NCBI RefSeq assembly: GCF_038502225.1
Contig: NW_027195364.1
Coordinates: forward strand, 124,001 to 188,000
Reading direction: 5' to 3'
Length of the DNA stretch: 64,000 nt
From: Cherax quadricarinatus
Taxonomy: Eukaryota > Arthropoda > Malacostraca > Decapoda > Parastacidae
Part shown: piece by piece, positions 44,290 through 55,790 of the stretch
How positions within the stretch are numbered: position 1 is the stretch's first letter
How the letters are laid out: the number at the start of each line of letters is the position of its first letter
Made by a program: the position numbers and the translations under genes
The notes under the pieces: generated by a model
Told to the model about the DNA's origin: nothing
Seen by the model: the letters and a program-made list of their open reading frames with translations, nothing else
The model's database searches: none

Positions 44290-47205
44290 GGTACTACCTA
44301 ATGTTAAATGATCAGTTGAAGGAGAAAGAGAAATATAGATAGTGTAAATTAGAAATTATGGATTAAAGTAAGGTTGGATCACGAGAAGTGGAAGTCATAA
44401 TAAGCGTGTATGCACCTGGAGAAGAGAGGAATGCAGAGGAGAGAGAGATTTTTGGGAGATGTTAAGTGAATGTATGAATGCTGAACCAGAAGTGAGAGTA
44501 ATTGTAGTAGGGGACCTGAATGCTGAAGTAGGGAGAAACTTTTTAGAGAGGGTGTTAGTAGGTAAGTTTGGGGTACCAGCAGGTGTAAAATGATAATGGG
44601 GCCTTTGATTGAACTTTGTATGAAGGAGTTTAGTTATAGGTAATACATATTTTAAGAAAGAGGATAAATAAGTATACCTGATATGAGTGTAGAGGCGAAA
44701 TGAGTAGTTGTTGGATTATGTATTGGTAGATAAAGACTGTTCAGGTAGACTTCAGGATGTACATGTTTATCGGGGGCCACAGATATATCAGTCTTTGGTG
44801 CTTGGCTACACACTGAGAGTAAAAGGTAGATGGGATACAAGGAGAATAGAAGCATCAGGGAAGAGAGGTGAAGGTTTGTAAACTAAGAGGAGGCAGTTAG
44901 GGTGAGATATAAACAGCTATTGGAGGATAGATGGGCTAGTAGGAGCATAGGCAATGGGAGATTCGAGAAGAGGAATGGGGTAAGTTTAAAAATGTAGTGT
45001 TAGAGTGTTCAGCAGAAGTTTGTGGTTACAGGAAAGTGGGTGCAGGAGGAGGGAAGAGGGCGGTGGTGGAATGATGATGTAAAGAGTAGTAAGGGAGAAA
45101 AAGTTAGCATATGAGAAGTTTTTACAAGTGAAGTGATGCAGGAGAGGGAAGAGTATATGGAGAAAAGGAGTTAAGAGAGTGGTGAAGCAATGTAAAGAGA
45201 GCAAATGAGAGAGTGGGTGAGCTGTTATCAACAAATTTTGTTGAAAATAAGAAAAAGTTGCAGGTGAGATTAACAAGTTAGGAAGCCTAGAGAACAAATG
45301 GATTTGTCAGTTAAAAATAGGAGAGGAGAGTTATTAAATGGAGAGTTAAATTATTGGGAAGAGAGATGGAGGAATATTTTGAGGAATTGATGAAGATAGG
45401 GAAGCTGTGATTTGGAGTGTATAGGGCAGAGGAATAACATCTTGTAGGAGTGAGGGAAGAGCTAAGTTGTGGTGTAGAGTTAGAGTGAGGCAGTAGGTAA
45501 AATGAAAGAGGGGAGTAAGGCAGCTGGGATTGATGGGATAAAGATAGAAATGTTAAAAGCAGGTGGGGATATAGTTTTGGAGTAGTTTGGTGCAATTATT
45601 TAATAAATGTATGGAAGAGGTAAGGTACCTAGGGATTGGCAGAAGAGCATGCATAGTTCCATGTATAAAGGCAAGAGGATAAAGAGAGTGCACAAAAATT
45701 ATAGGGGATAAGTCTGTTGAGTGTACCTGGTAAGTGTATGGTAGAGTTATAATTGAGAGAAAAATTAAAGAGTAAGGCGGAGAATAGGATAGCAGATGAA
45801 CAAGGGCTTTGCATGAGAAAGGTAGGGAGTGTGTGGACAGGTGTTTACAGTGAGAGCATATGAAGTGAACAGTATTTAGATAGGAGGCTAAAGGGTCTTT
45901 GTGGCATTTATGGATTTGGAAGAGGCGTGTGACAGGGTGGATAGAGGGGGCAATGTGGCAGATGTTGCAGAGTGGTGTAGGAGGTAGGTTACAGAAGCAG
46001 TGAAGAGTTTTTCTGAGGATAGTGAGGCTCAAGTTTGGGGTGTGTAGAAAAATTTTCCCGAGTAAAGTAGGCCTTAGACAAGGTTGTGTGATGTCACATT
46101 AGTTTTGTTTAATATATTTATAGATGGGGTTGTAGAAGTAAATCACGAGGTCTTGGCAAGAGGCGTGGGTTAAAAGATAAAGAATCACACACAGGGTGGG
46201 GAGTTGTCATAGCTGCTCTTTGCTGATGACACTGTGCTCTTAGGAAATTCTGAAGAAGCTGCAGAGATTGGTGGATGGTTGGTAGGGTGTGTGAAAAATT
46301 AGTGAATACAGGAAAAGTGAGTTATGGGATAGCAAAGATTAGGTGATGAAAGATTGAATATCAGATTGGAGGAGAGAGAGTATGGAGGAGTGAGCGTATT
46401 CAGATATTTGGGAGTGGACGTGTCAGCGGATGGAGTCTATGAAAGATGAGGTGAATCATAAATTGATGAGGAAAAGAGTGAGTGGTGCACTTAGGAGTCT
46501 GTGGAGACAGAGAACTTTGTCCTTGGAGGCAAAGGGAATGTATGAGGTATAGTTTACCAACGCTCTTATATGGGTGAAGCATGGGTGATGAATGTTGGCG
46601 AGGAGAGGAGCTGGAGGCAGTGGAGATGTCATGTCTGAGGGCAATGTGTGGAGTGTGAATATAATGCAGAGAGGTGTAGTTTGGAAGTTAGGAGGAGGTC
46701 TGGGATTGCAAGGCGCTGTTGTCCAGAGGGCTGAGGAAGGGTTGTTGAGGGTGGATTTCGGTTCTGTAGAGAGAATGGAGCCGAAACAGAATAACTGGGA
46801 GTGTATCAGTCTGTAGTGGAAGGAAAGTGGGGGTAGGGATCGGCCTAGGGAAGGGTTGGAGGGAGGGGGTAAAGGAGGTTTGTGTCTGGGGGCAGACTTC
46901 CAGCAGGCATGCGTGAGCGTGTTTGATAGAATTGAATGGAACCGTGGTTTTAATACTTGACGTGCTGTTGGGTGAGAACAAGTAACATTTTATGAAGGGA
47001 TTCAGGGAAACCGGCAGGCGGACTTGAGTCCTGGAGATCGGAAGTACAGTGCCTGCACTCTGAAGGAGGGTGTTAATGTTGCAGTTTAAAACTGTAGTGT
47101 AAAACGCCTGGCAGACAGTGATGGAGTGAATGATGGTGAGGATTTTTCTTTTTCGGGCCACCTGCCTTGGTACAGGAATCGGCCAGTGTGATAATAAAAT
47201 AAAAT
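44290..47205 (+). mobile_element. RTE-like LINE, long 5'-truncated copy
   Basis: It starts inside the endonuclease ('atgttaaatgatcagttgaa'). It has VVGDLNAEVG near 44,505-44,535, 'LDYVLVDKDC'-like near 44,715, and linker. The reverse transcriptase follows: 'VPRDWQKSMHS' near 45,632, 'VAFMDLEEACDRVDRG' near 45,902 and an intact LLFADDTVLLGN at about 46,213-46,248. Then come the 'YLGVDVSADG' region at 46,405-46,440 and 'EAWVMNV' near 46,578. The 3' UTR signature 'gacttgagtcctggagatcg' is at 47,022, and the tail 'gggccacctgccttgg' at 47,155. It forms the outer left arm of the large palindrome. Confidence 0.75.
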
Positions 47206-47209
47206 GTCC

Positions 47210-47452
47210 CTTACGATGTCTTCTAATTTCCTCTGCATAATATTCACCACACTGATTTCAAACACAGTATCTTCGTTGCCTCCTTGCTGTAATATTGTTG
47301 GCACCTTGTATTCTAATACATTTCCTTTTGCATCCTTTGGCGAACTTCTTTCATACTCCTCAACACTAGCGATGTGATTGCGTTGTTTATTCTGCAATGC
47401 ACCCAGTTTTGTATTACCCACCTGCTGATACATCCTCTTCAGATATGTAAAT
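47210..47452 (-). mobile_element. RTE-like LINE, short diverged fragment
   Basis: 'ctctgcataatattcaccac' and 'cttttgcatcctttggcgaa' resemble the inverted C-terminal reverse transcriptase region. Degraded. Confidence 0.4.
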
Positions 47453-47454
47453 AC

Positions 47455-48690
47455 AGTGGACTCGACTTCACGATGGCATGATTAATGATAAATCGATAGC
47501 GATACATTTTAAGCATGAAATTTGCCTCATTAAATGTCAAAAACTTCGACCAACACTATTTGTTCGTCTAGGGCATCACTTCTGGCCAGTGTTTACAAGC
47601 CAGCCAGCCACATGATGCGCTTCCAAACATACAATCGAACATTTCATATTATCACAGCCTTTTGAGGCGTTGCACCTGCAAATAGTCACCATGGGCCCAA
47701 GAAAGCTACAGTGCCAACCTACAGCAAAAAGGGTGAAATTACTATGAATGTGAAGAAGAGATCATTGCTAGTATGAAAGTGGAGTGCATGTCTCTCCAAG
47801 CTGGCCAGGTTGTACACAAGGCCTAAATCAATATCGCTACTATTGTGGCCAGGCAATCAAGAGAAACATTGCCAAGATGCAACTATGTTTTGAAACTGAG
47901 ATGTGAAGTGATAGAGATGTTAGAGAGACTGTTATTAGTGTGATCACTTGAAAAACAGATAGCAGGAGATAGCATCTCTCAGCGATCATATGTGAAAAGG
48001 CTAGGAAGTTGCATGACAATTTAATTGGAAAAATGCCAGCAACTAGTGGTGATGAGTGAATTTTAGCCAGCAAAGGTTGGTTTGAGAGATTTAAAATCGT
48101 AGTGGCATACATAGTGTGATAAAGGCATGGTAGGGCTGCCAGCTTGGACAAAGCAGCTGAAAAATATGTGCAGGAATTCAAGAGTACATAGACAGTGAAG
48201 AATTGAAACCTGAACAAGTGTTTAATTGTGACACTGACAATGTTGTGAAACACTTAAAGATATCATAAAAGGCAGGAGGTACAGGCCTCTATGGACACAG
48301 ATATATTTATGCGACAGAGGTCCAGTGACTCTCAAGCTGGTCCTAGTGGCGTTAAAGAAGAGGAGATAGCTTGAAAAAGGACTTACTACCTCAAGTCCTA
48401 ATGGAAGGATTCCCTTCTAAACACTAACACCATCAACACTTCTCTCCATCCATCAATCATCACCAGATCTTCAATAAAGGTAAGTGTGTGTAACTGTGCA
48501 TGTCTTCTTTGGTTTGTGTGTATTAAAATTAATATTTCATGTGGTAAAAATTTTTTTCAGTACTTTTGGGTGTCTTGCAGTTAATTTTGATTTCCATTAT
48601 TTCTTATGGGAAAATTAACTCGACTAACGATAATTTCGATTAGCGATGAGCTCTCAGAAACAGATTAATATACGCTGGTTGAGGGTCCTG
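47455..48690 (+). mobile_element. Tigger/pogo element with internal deletion, left palindrome arm
   Basis: The left terminus is 'tacagtggactcgac' and the right 'ggttgagggtcctgta'. Near 47,690 the plus strand reads MGPRKL (transposase start). 'GWFERFKI' (CENP-B-type DNA-binding domain) lies near 48,075, and 'EKYVQEF' near 48,158. From about 48,235 it jumps to the C-terminal end ('ccagtgactctcaagctggt' near 48,324), so the catalytic core is missing. The same deletion occurs in the right-arm copy at 52,560-53,190. Confidence 0.7.
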
Positions 48691-49140
48691 TACTAACTTC
48701 CCTCCATACTCTGTGCCTTCAATGACATTGAGTGTTTCATTGCCTTGTGAATTCTTACTCTCATCACTTTGCTTTTGCATGTTTTACTTTTAGTCTCCTA
48801 GACTCGGCTAACCTCTTCACTTAATATTTCAAGTCTCCCAATAGCATGATATCAGCAAGAGTAACTGACAGCTTCAATGTTCTATCAGATTCATATCATT
48901 TAAACTCCTGCCTCTCCCTTGTGTTCATAGTTTTCTGTTCCAGCTAATAGACACATTGAATAACATTAAGTAGCATCACATATTTCTGTCTTAAGTCCCA
49001 TATTTGTTAGAAAATACTCTATTGTTCATGTCCTAATCTGAGCTTCACTTTCATTGCAAAAAGACTATTGCTGCTTTTATGTACCTACCACATCACTTAT
49101 ACATTTGTAATACCTGTCACATCCCTTTGTTATGTAATTG
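48690..49140 (-). mobile_element. Diverged LINE remnant in the palindrome arm
   Basis: 'gcatgatatcagcaagagta' at 48,845 is an inverted, degraded FADD block, with the preceding and following LINE regions recognisable at low similarity. The mirror copy lies at about 52,080-52,500. Confidence 0.4.
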
Positions 49141-49469
49141 TTGATGAAATATTAAAGGTTTGCAGTATTTGTATTAGTATTAAGAACATCTGATATATAT
49201 ATATAAGCTAGGCTACCACGTTCTGGTGGCCCAGTTTATTAAATTTTATAATTATAGTAATATCGTAGATTGAGTTATAAAATCGTATTATTTCAGGCTA
49301 GTTTTACTTTGAAAACTTCAGAAGATTATTAGAATATGTGGTGACTGTAGAATAATTTAATCATGAAAATTTGGGATTTTAAATGGCCAACCCTTTCTTT
49401 TCAATTATATATAAATCACTTTAATCCTCTGCAGTCCTGCTTTCTTTTCTATAACTTTCAATAATATTT

Positions 49470-49640
49470 ATTCTTCTTTCAACATACTAGCCATATCCAG
49501 ACCAAAGCAGGGTGGCCAAAAGAAAAACAAATGTTTCTCTTTTTAACTTTACAATAATGTATACAGGAGAGGGTTATAACCCTTGCTCCTGGCATTTTAG
49601 TTGCCTCTTCACGACCTGCGCATGGATTACGGAAGAAATG
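49470..49640 (-). mobile_element. SINE-like fragment
   Basis: 'aaagcagggtggccaaaaga', 'tatacaggagagggttataa' and 'cctggcattttagttgcctc' match the SINE-like copies at 16,755 and 38,440. I did not find this fragment in the mirror arm, so it may be a later insertion in the left arm only. Confidence 0.5.
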
Positions 49641-50718
49641 GAAGACCATTTGTCAGCATTTTTTCATGAATTGGTCACAGTTTTTGTATTGAAAAGCAGA
49701 TTTTTCTTGGTACCATTTATTGCTTGAACAGAAGGACAAGTTGAAAAGAAATGCATGTAAAGTAATACTGTTTCACTAGAAAAAATTTAATATTTATGCT
49801 TTGAATTTTTCACTTAATTTTCTATTGTATTAAAAACTTCTGCTGAAGTTTTACAGACACAGTCCAGCTGGTAGTAACTTCCACCCAAATGTATCACCCA
49901 CGGTGTGGGTTCTCCCCAGTCAACCCAGTGTTCCTCACTGGTCACCCAGTAACTTCCATGGTCCTCCCCTCCTCCACATGCACCTCCACCTCCTCACCCC
50001 TGTGGCTACCTCTCATGGACCATCAAGCCATGGGCCCTCAGACAGGGCCTCCCTACCCATGGCCCTGCAAACCACGGATCACATGGTCAGCCACCTCATC
50101 GGACGCCATACCAATGGTATCCTGTGGCTCATAGCTCAACTCATAGTGTGGCTATTAGTAGACCATCAGATCACCGTGGAGAAATGGTGAGACTACATCA
50201 GGACCATCCCTACTCAACACCCAGAGTCCCAACAGTGGTCTGGAGGCTACTCAGTTTATCAGATGGTTTCTCCACCAGTGCGGGCCCACATCACTCTCCT
50301 GTACCACCCATGAATCAGCCTCACCCACCACCACATGCTCAGTAGAGAGAACCAGTAGCTGGGCACATATGTAGTTCTTCAGGTGAATGTCATTTTATCT
50401 CACTAAATGCACAAAAAGCTGCAAAGTTTTTAACTTGTATTAAGAATGCACATGAGTTCCCAACTTACAAATGAGTTGCATTCCTTTTCGTAGAGAAGTA
50501 GGTTAGTTTATGTAGAAAAGTAGTACAATGAATGGGTATGCTTTGCACATGTGTTTGTATTAGAGCTCGGTAATTGTTCAACTTTATTTGGTCTGTAAGT
50601 GTGGATACAGTATTTGTAATCAGTGCACTGGTTGTGTGGATATGTATGAATTGGTTGATGTGTGTAGATTTATTCTTTATTCTTCTAACTGTCAGCGTGG
50701 TTCTCGTTCTTATGTGCC

Positions 50719-50735
50719 TAGGCCTGAGAGGCCTG
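50719..50735. repeat. Centre of the giant palindrome
   Basis: AGGCCT GAG AGGCCT at 50,720-50,734 is a perfect inverted repeat with a 3-base spacer. Arm similarity can be followed outward from it in both directions. Confidence 0.65.
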
Positions 50736-53700
50736 GGCAATAAACGTAGAATACGTTGAACAATGAAAGAACAAAACTACACGCATCAACAATTCACTCA
50801 CATATCCTAATAACTCAGTGCACTGATACTAAATACTGTATCCCTTAGTTAATAAAGTTGAACAATACTGAGCTCTAACATGTGTGGCTGTACCGTGCGT
50901 GTACTGCTCTGCATAAACAACTCTAGAAAAGACCAACTCATTGGTGGGAGCATTCTTAACACAGAAGATTAAACTTCTGTTTCAGCACAGTGATAGTGGC
51001 ATTACTGGCAACCCATATGTAACAGCTACAATTCTCTTATGAGCATGTATTGGTAGTGGCTGATATGGGTAACTCAGGAAAAATGATGAACGAAAGCTGC
51101 ATCTAAACTGGTAGCCGGGACAATGTTAGAAGTTCACAAGTATTGGCTTGAGGTGTAATCTCACCGACTACTTCCGATGATGATGTTACTAGCCACACTA
51201 TGGAATTGACTATGAGCCACGAACCATTGACGGCGTGGTGCTCAGCAGTGGCGGTGCCGCTTGACGATCCCATTACAGGAGCCGCCCCGGAGAGGCCAGC
51301 CAAACTGATGATGTGAGCAACAGTGGAGGAGTGGAGAGACATGGAAGTACTGGGTGACCATGTTTTGCTCGAAGAACACAGGAGAGCTTACACGATAGTG
51401 GTGGAAGTACCAGCGGACTGTGTCTGTAAAAATCGTGAGACTGCAATGTTAATGAAAATTGAGATGAAAAATTCCAAGCATAAATATTAAATTTTTCTCT
51501 GAGTGAAAACCACTTTTACGCCGACTCTTGCTGGCCGTGGTACCCGAAAAAAAAATGCCTTTAAGACTGTGACAATTCATGAAAATGTGACAAATGATGT
51601 CGACTATTCGTAATCATGCGTGTGCGTAGAGCAGCTAAGTAGCAGGAGCAGGGTTAGTATTTACTCTAATACGTACTAAAGGTCAAGAGAACATTTGTTT
51701 TTCTTTTGAATCACCCTGCTGGTCATTATAACAGTATGTTGAGAAGAATAAATATTATTGAGTTATAAGAAGAGAACAGTTTGCAGAGGATAAGTGGTTA
51801 TATAATTGAAAGAAAGGGTTAATATTAAATCCCAGAAATTTTCATGATTAAGTATTCTACAGTCACCAATATACTCTAATAATCTTCTGCAATTTTCAAA
51901 AGTAAAACAGCTAAAATATCACGATTTTATAATCTCAATCTAAATGTAATATATAATTATAAAATTAAATAAACTGGGCCGCAATATGGTAACTAACCTG
52001 CTATATATATCGAATGTTCTTAATATAACCAAATACTTAAATAAAACTGCTACAATATTTACTAACAGTATAGCTGTAGTATGTATTGAAACATAAAAAG
52101 CAGCACAATCTTTGCAATAGTGAAACTCAGGTAAGACATGAACAATAAATGTTTTCTAATAAATATGGGGACAAATGCTACTAATGTTATTCAATGTGTC
52201 TATGGCTGGAACACTGCAATGTTGAGAAGATGAAACTTAAATGATATAGTCTGATAAATTTATTGAAGCATTGTCAGTCCTCTTTCAACTGACTATCAGC
52301 CTTTATTGAGACTAGGCGTGAAGGTAGCAGAAGTCTAGAGACTAAGAAATAAACATACAAAAGCAAGTGACTGAGTAAATTCAGGTACCAATGAGCACTC
52401 AATGTCGTGAGAAAACAGTATGGAGAGTGACTGCAGTGAACCTCAACCAGTGTCTTGTTTCTGAGCTCATGGGCCAATAAGCCTAGATTCGAAATAGAGA
52501 TGGTACTACACATAAGTAATGGAAATCAAGACAATATCGTGCAGGCTACAAGCACTGAAAAAATTTTACCCATGTACTGAAGACATGCCACGAACCATGT
52601 TTTCTTTGACCAGATCTGGTGATGATGATAGTGGGAGAGGAGAGTGACCGATATTGGTCAGCAGAAGGAATCCGTGGGACTTGAGGTGGCTGAAGTCACA
52701 CACAGAGATTTACTCCCTTCTTCTTTGCGCCACTAGTTTCAACGGTACTGGACCTCTGTACTTCTTGTCAATCACCAGAAGGCCTGTACTCCGTTCTTTA
52801 TGACATTCATAAGTGTTTCTGGCGTGTCAGTGTGCAGTGAAACCTTGTTCGTTCAGTCTTCCTTATCTGCTGGCTACTCGCTTGAATTCCTGCACATATT
52901 TTCGGCCTTTAGTCCAACTAACTGTGTCCTGCCTTATCACACTATGTATGCCACTGCATTCTTAAATCTCTCAAACCAACTGCTTTTTATGGCTAAAACC
53001 ACTCACATCACCACTGATTTATGGCATTTCAATTGGCTGTCGTACTAACCTTTTTCACATGATAACGAGTAACATCCCCTGCTATCTATTTTAATTTATC
53101 ATACCAACAACAATCTCAACATCTTCTGTCACTGCGATCTCATTTGAAAACATAAATGCAGACCTCTTTAGCCTTATCCATCTACTGTTCATATATGTTT
53201 CTGTAAACACCTGGTCCCCACCCCTACCTTTCCTAAGCCTCCTTGTTCATCTGCTATCTATTCTCCGTCTTACTCTTAATTCTTTCAATTATAACTCTAC
53301 CATACACTTTACCAGTACACTCAACAGACTTATCCCCTATAATTTTGCACTCTTTATCCCCTTTGCCTTTATACAAGACTATGCATGCTCTCTGCCAATC
53401 CTAGAGTACCTTGCCTCTTCCATACATTTATTAAATAATTGCACCAACCACTCCAAGCTATATCACCTGCTTTTAACATTTCTATCTTTATCCCATCAAT
53501 CCCGGCTGCCTTACCCCTTTCATTTTACCTACTGCCTCTGACTTCCACTCACAACTGGCTCTTCCTCACTCTGCAAGATGTTATTCCTCCTTGCCTATCT
53601 GCAAAAATCCACAGCTTCCCTATCTTCGTAACATTGTGATTCCTCTAAATCTTCCCTCCATCTTCCCAATACCTCTAACTCTCCATTTAATAACTCCTCC

Positions 53701-54720
53701 TCTATTTTAACTGACAAATCCATTTGTTCTCTAGGCTTCCTTAACTTGATAATCTCACTCCCAAAACTTTTTCTTATTTTCAACAAATTTGTTGATAACA
53801 GCTCACCCACTCTCTCATTTGCTCTCTTTTACATTTAGCTACACTCTCTTAACCTCTCTTTTCTCCATATACTCTTCCCTCCTTGCATCACTTCTACTTT
53901 GTAGAAACTTCTCATATGCTAACTTTTTCTCCTTACTACTCTCTTTACATCATCATTCCACCAATCAGCTCCTCTTCCTCCTGCACCCACTTTCCTGTAA
54001 CCACAAACTTCTGCTAGTTACTCTAACACTACATTTTAAACCTACATTCCTCTTCTGACCCATTGCCTATGCTCATTAGCCCATCTATCCTCCAATAGCT
54101 GTTTTATATCTTACCCTAACTGCCTCCTCTTTTAGTTTATAAACCTTCACCTCTCTCTTCCCTGATGCTTCTATTCTCTCATGCCTCCATCTACCTTTTA
54201 CTCTCAGTGCTTCTGACTGAAAGTGATCTGATATATCTGTGGCCCCTCTATAAACATGTACATCCTGAAGTCTACTCAACAGTCTTTATCTACATTACAT
54301 AATCCAACAAACTTCTGTCATTTTAAGCTACATCATACTCGTGTATACTTATTTATCCTCTTTTTCTTAAAATATGTATTACCTATAACTAAGCCCCTTT
54401 CTATACAAAGTTCAATCAAGAGGCTCCATTATCATTTACACCTGGCACCCCAACACCTACCACACACTCTCTAAAAGTTTCTCCTACTTTAGCATTCAGG
54501 TCCCCTACCACAATTACTCTCTCACTTGGATTCAAGGCTCTATACATTCATAACATCTCCAAAATCTCTCTCTCCTCTGCATTCCTCTCTTCTCCAGGTG
54601 CATGTACGCTTATTATGACCCACTTCTCGCATCCAACCTTTACTTTAATCCACATAATTCTCAATTTACATTCACTCTTCTCTTTCTCCTTCCATAACTG
54701 ATCATTTAACATTACTGCTA
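50735..54720 (-). repeat. Right arm of giant palindrome
   Basis: It mirrors 44,290-50,719 but is about 2.4 kb shorter. The main loss removes the LINE 3' half, the small LINE piece and the Tigger 5' end (left-arm equivalents about 45,880-47,770), joining Tigger directly to LINE reverse transcriptase at about 53,190. Similarity stops near 54,720, inside the LINE endonuclease region. Confidence 0.65.
52560..53190 (-). mobile_element. Tigger/pogo element with internal deletion, right palindrome arm
   Basis: The minus strand has the CENP-B-type DNA-binding block ('gcagttggtttgagagattt' complemented at 52,960-52,985), then 'atgtgcaggaattcaag' (near 52,890), a jump across the catalytic core, and the 3' region. 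The jump is at the same place as in the left-arm copy. The 5' end is cut at the junction with LINE near 53,190. Confidence 0.65.
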
Positions 54721-54755
54721 CCCCTTCCTTTGCTCTAACTCTCTCAGATACTCCA
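53190..54755 (-). mobile_element. RTE-like LINE, endonuclease to mid reverse transcriptase
   Basis: Reading down from 54,755: start of the endonuclease ('ERVRAKEGVAVMLNDQL'-like near 54,700-54,745), 'VVGDLNAKVG' near 54,495, and the frame 54,085-54,279 with RLQDVHVYRGATDISDHF, the catalytic SDH. Then the linker frame 53,595-53,810. The reverse transcriptase ends at the 'VDQVFT' region near 53,200. The 3' half is missing. It forms the outer right arm of the palindrome. Confidence 0.75.
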
Positions 54756-54759
54756 GTAT

Positions 54760-55790
54760 AATGTAAATCAAATTAATCATTCAGACACCCAAAAGTATTA
54801 AAACAACTATTGTTTTTACATTCTAATGTACATTTATCTGCAAATCAAGGAGACATGAATAAACCAATATGTGGCCTTGTACATGAAAGTTCTTTATGTG
54901 TGGAAGACAGGAAGAGGAGAGGATGGAGAAGAGTTACTATTGTTTGGAAGGAGTCCCTTTCCATGGGAGCTTCAGGTACAAAGTCCTTTCTGAGTTGCTT
55001 CCTTCTTTGTTTTTAATGCCACTAGGACCAGCTTGAGAGTCACTGGACCCTGTCTAACAAAAAATTGTTTGAAAGGTCTGTTTCTGGCATTACTTCTAAA
55101 ATTTTCCTAAAATGAGAAGACACTGTCATTAGACATGTTGCATACCTGCCTGCAACAGTTTTGTCAGAGTGATGTTCATCTAAATCCTTCATCCCTAATC
55201 CACACAGCACGCATCTCCTTAGTCTCTGAATAAGCAACTACCCTCTCTGCTCTTTCTCCTCTGAGGCAATTTCTGAGCTGTGGTCTGTTGCTGATGCTGA
55301 TTTAGGTCTAACAGCTCTTCAGTGATTAGCTCTTCATTTTGGTCCTCCACCAACTCTTCATCCTCACCATAACCTCCTTTAATAGCTTCCCCAATGCCAC
55401 AACACATTCCCACAACTGGCATAGGGGTTGTCAAGTCACCCTCAAACCCTTCAAAATCTTTGTCAGAGACACACAACTCTGGCCACAATTTTCTCAACAG
55501 GTCATACGTCTTGAAGTCACTCCTACTAAGCCTTACCTATAGGTTTATGCAATGGAATACTGAAGATCTCTAGAACTCTCTTGAGTCCAATTCAGAGTCG
55601 AGTTATGTTAAAGCACCTTTGAAACATTGCTTTGGCGTAAGTTTTGAAGTTAAAATGATCTACTGCTGGTCCATGGGCTGGAGAGAGGAGTGATATTAGA
55701 AGACAGAAACACTATATTAAAATTAAACTGCTTCTGTTTGATCTTCCAAGTCTGAGGATAGTAGGAGCAATGTCCATTACCAGGAGTTTC
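54760..55790 (-). mobile_element. Tigger/pogo element, C-terminal half
   Basis: Minus-strand blocks: a 'LLVMDIAP'-like stretch near 55,770, the complement of 'tggtccatgggctgg' near 55,665 (the QPMDQ block), the frame 55,219-55,497 with MRKLWPELCVSDKDFEGFEG and ELVEDQNEELITEELLDLNQ, and the frame 55,040-55,237 with EHHSDKTVAGRYATCLMTV and SHFRKILEVMPETDLSNNFL. This is the acidic C-terminal tail typical of Tigger1-like proteins. The N-terminal half and left terminus are missing. Confidence 0.75.

Larger units (their letters stand above)
44290..50719 (+). repeat. Left arm of giant palindrome
   Basis: The order outward from the centre is unique sequence (50,719-49,150), LINE remnant (about 49,140-48,690), deleted Tigger (48,690-47,455), a minus-strand LINE piece and a plus-strand LINE (to 44,290). 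It is mirrored by 50,735-54,720. By eye the arms are roughly 70-80% alike in the unique part. Sample matches: 'gagctcggtaattgttcaac' (left, near 50,562) against the complement of 50,850-50,870 (right); 'acacagtccagctggtagta' (left 49,858) against the complement of 51,405-51,425. Confidence 0.7.

Noticed and set aside
49857..50345. Proline-rich plus-strand frames with a good acceptor-like site
   Set aside because: The inverted copy at 51,105-51,440 shares the DNA but none of the three frames stays open or similar, so selection on a protein is not supported.
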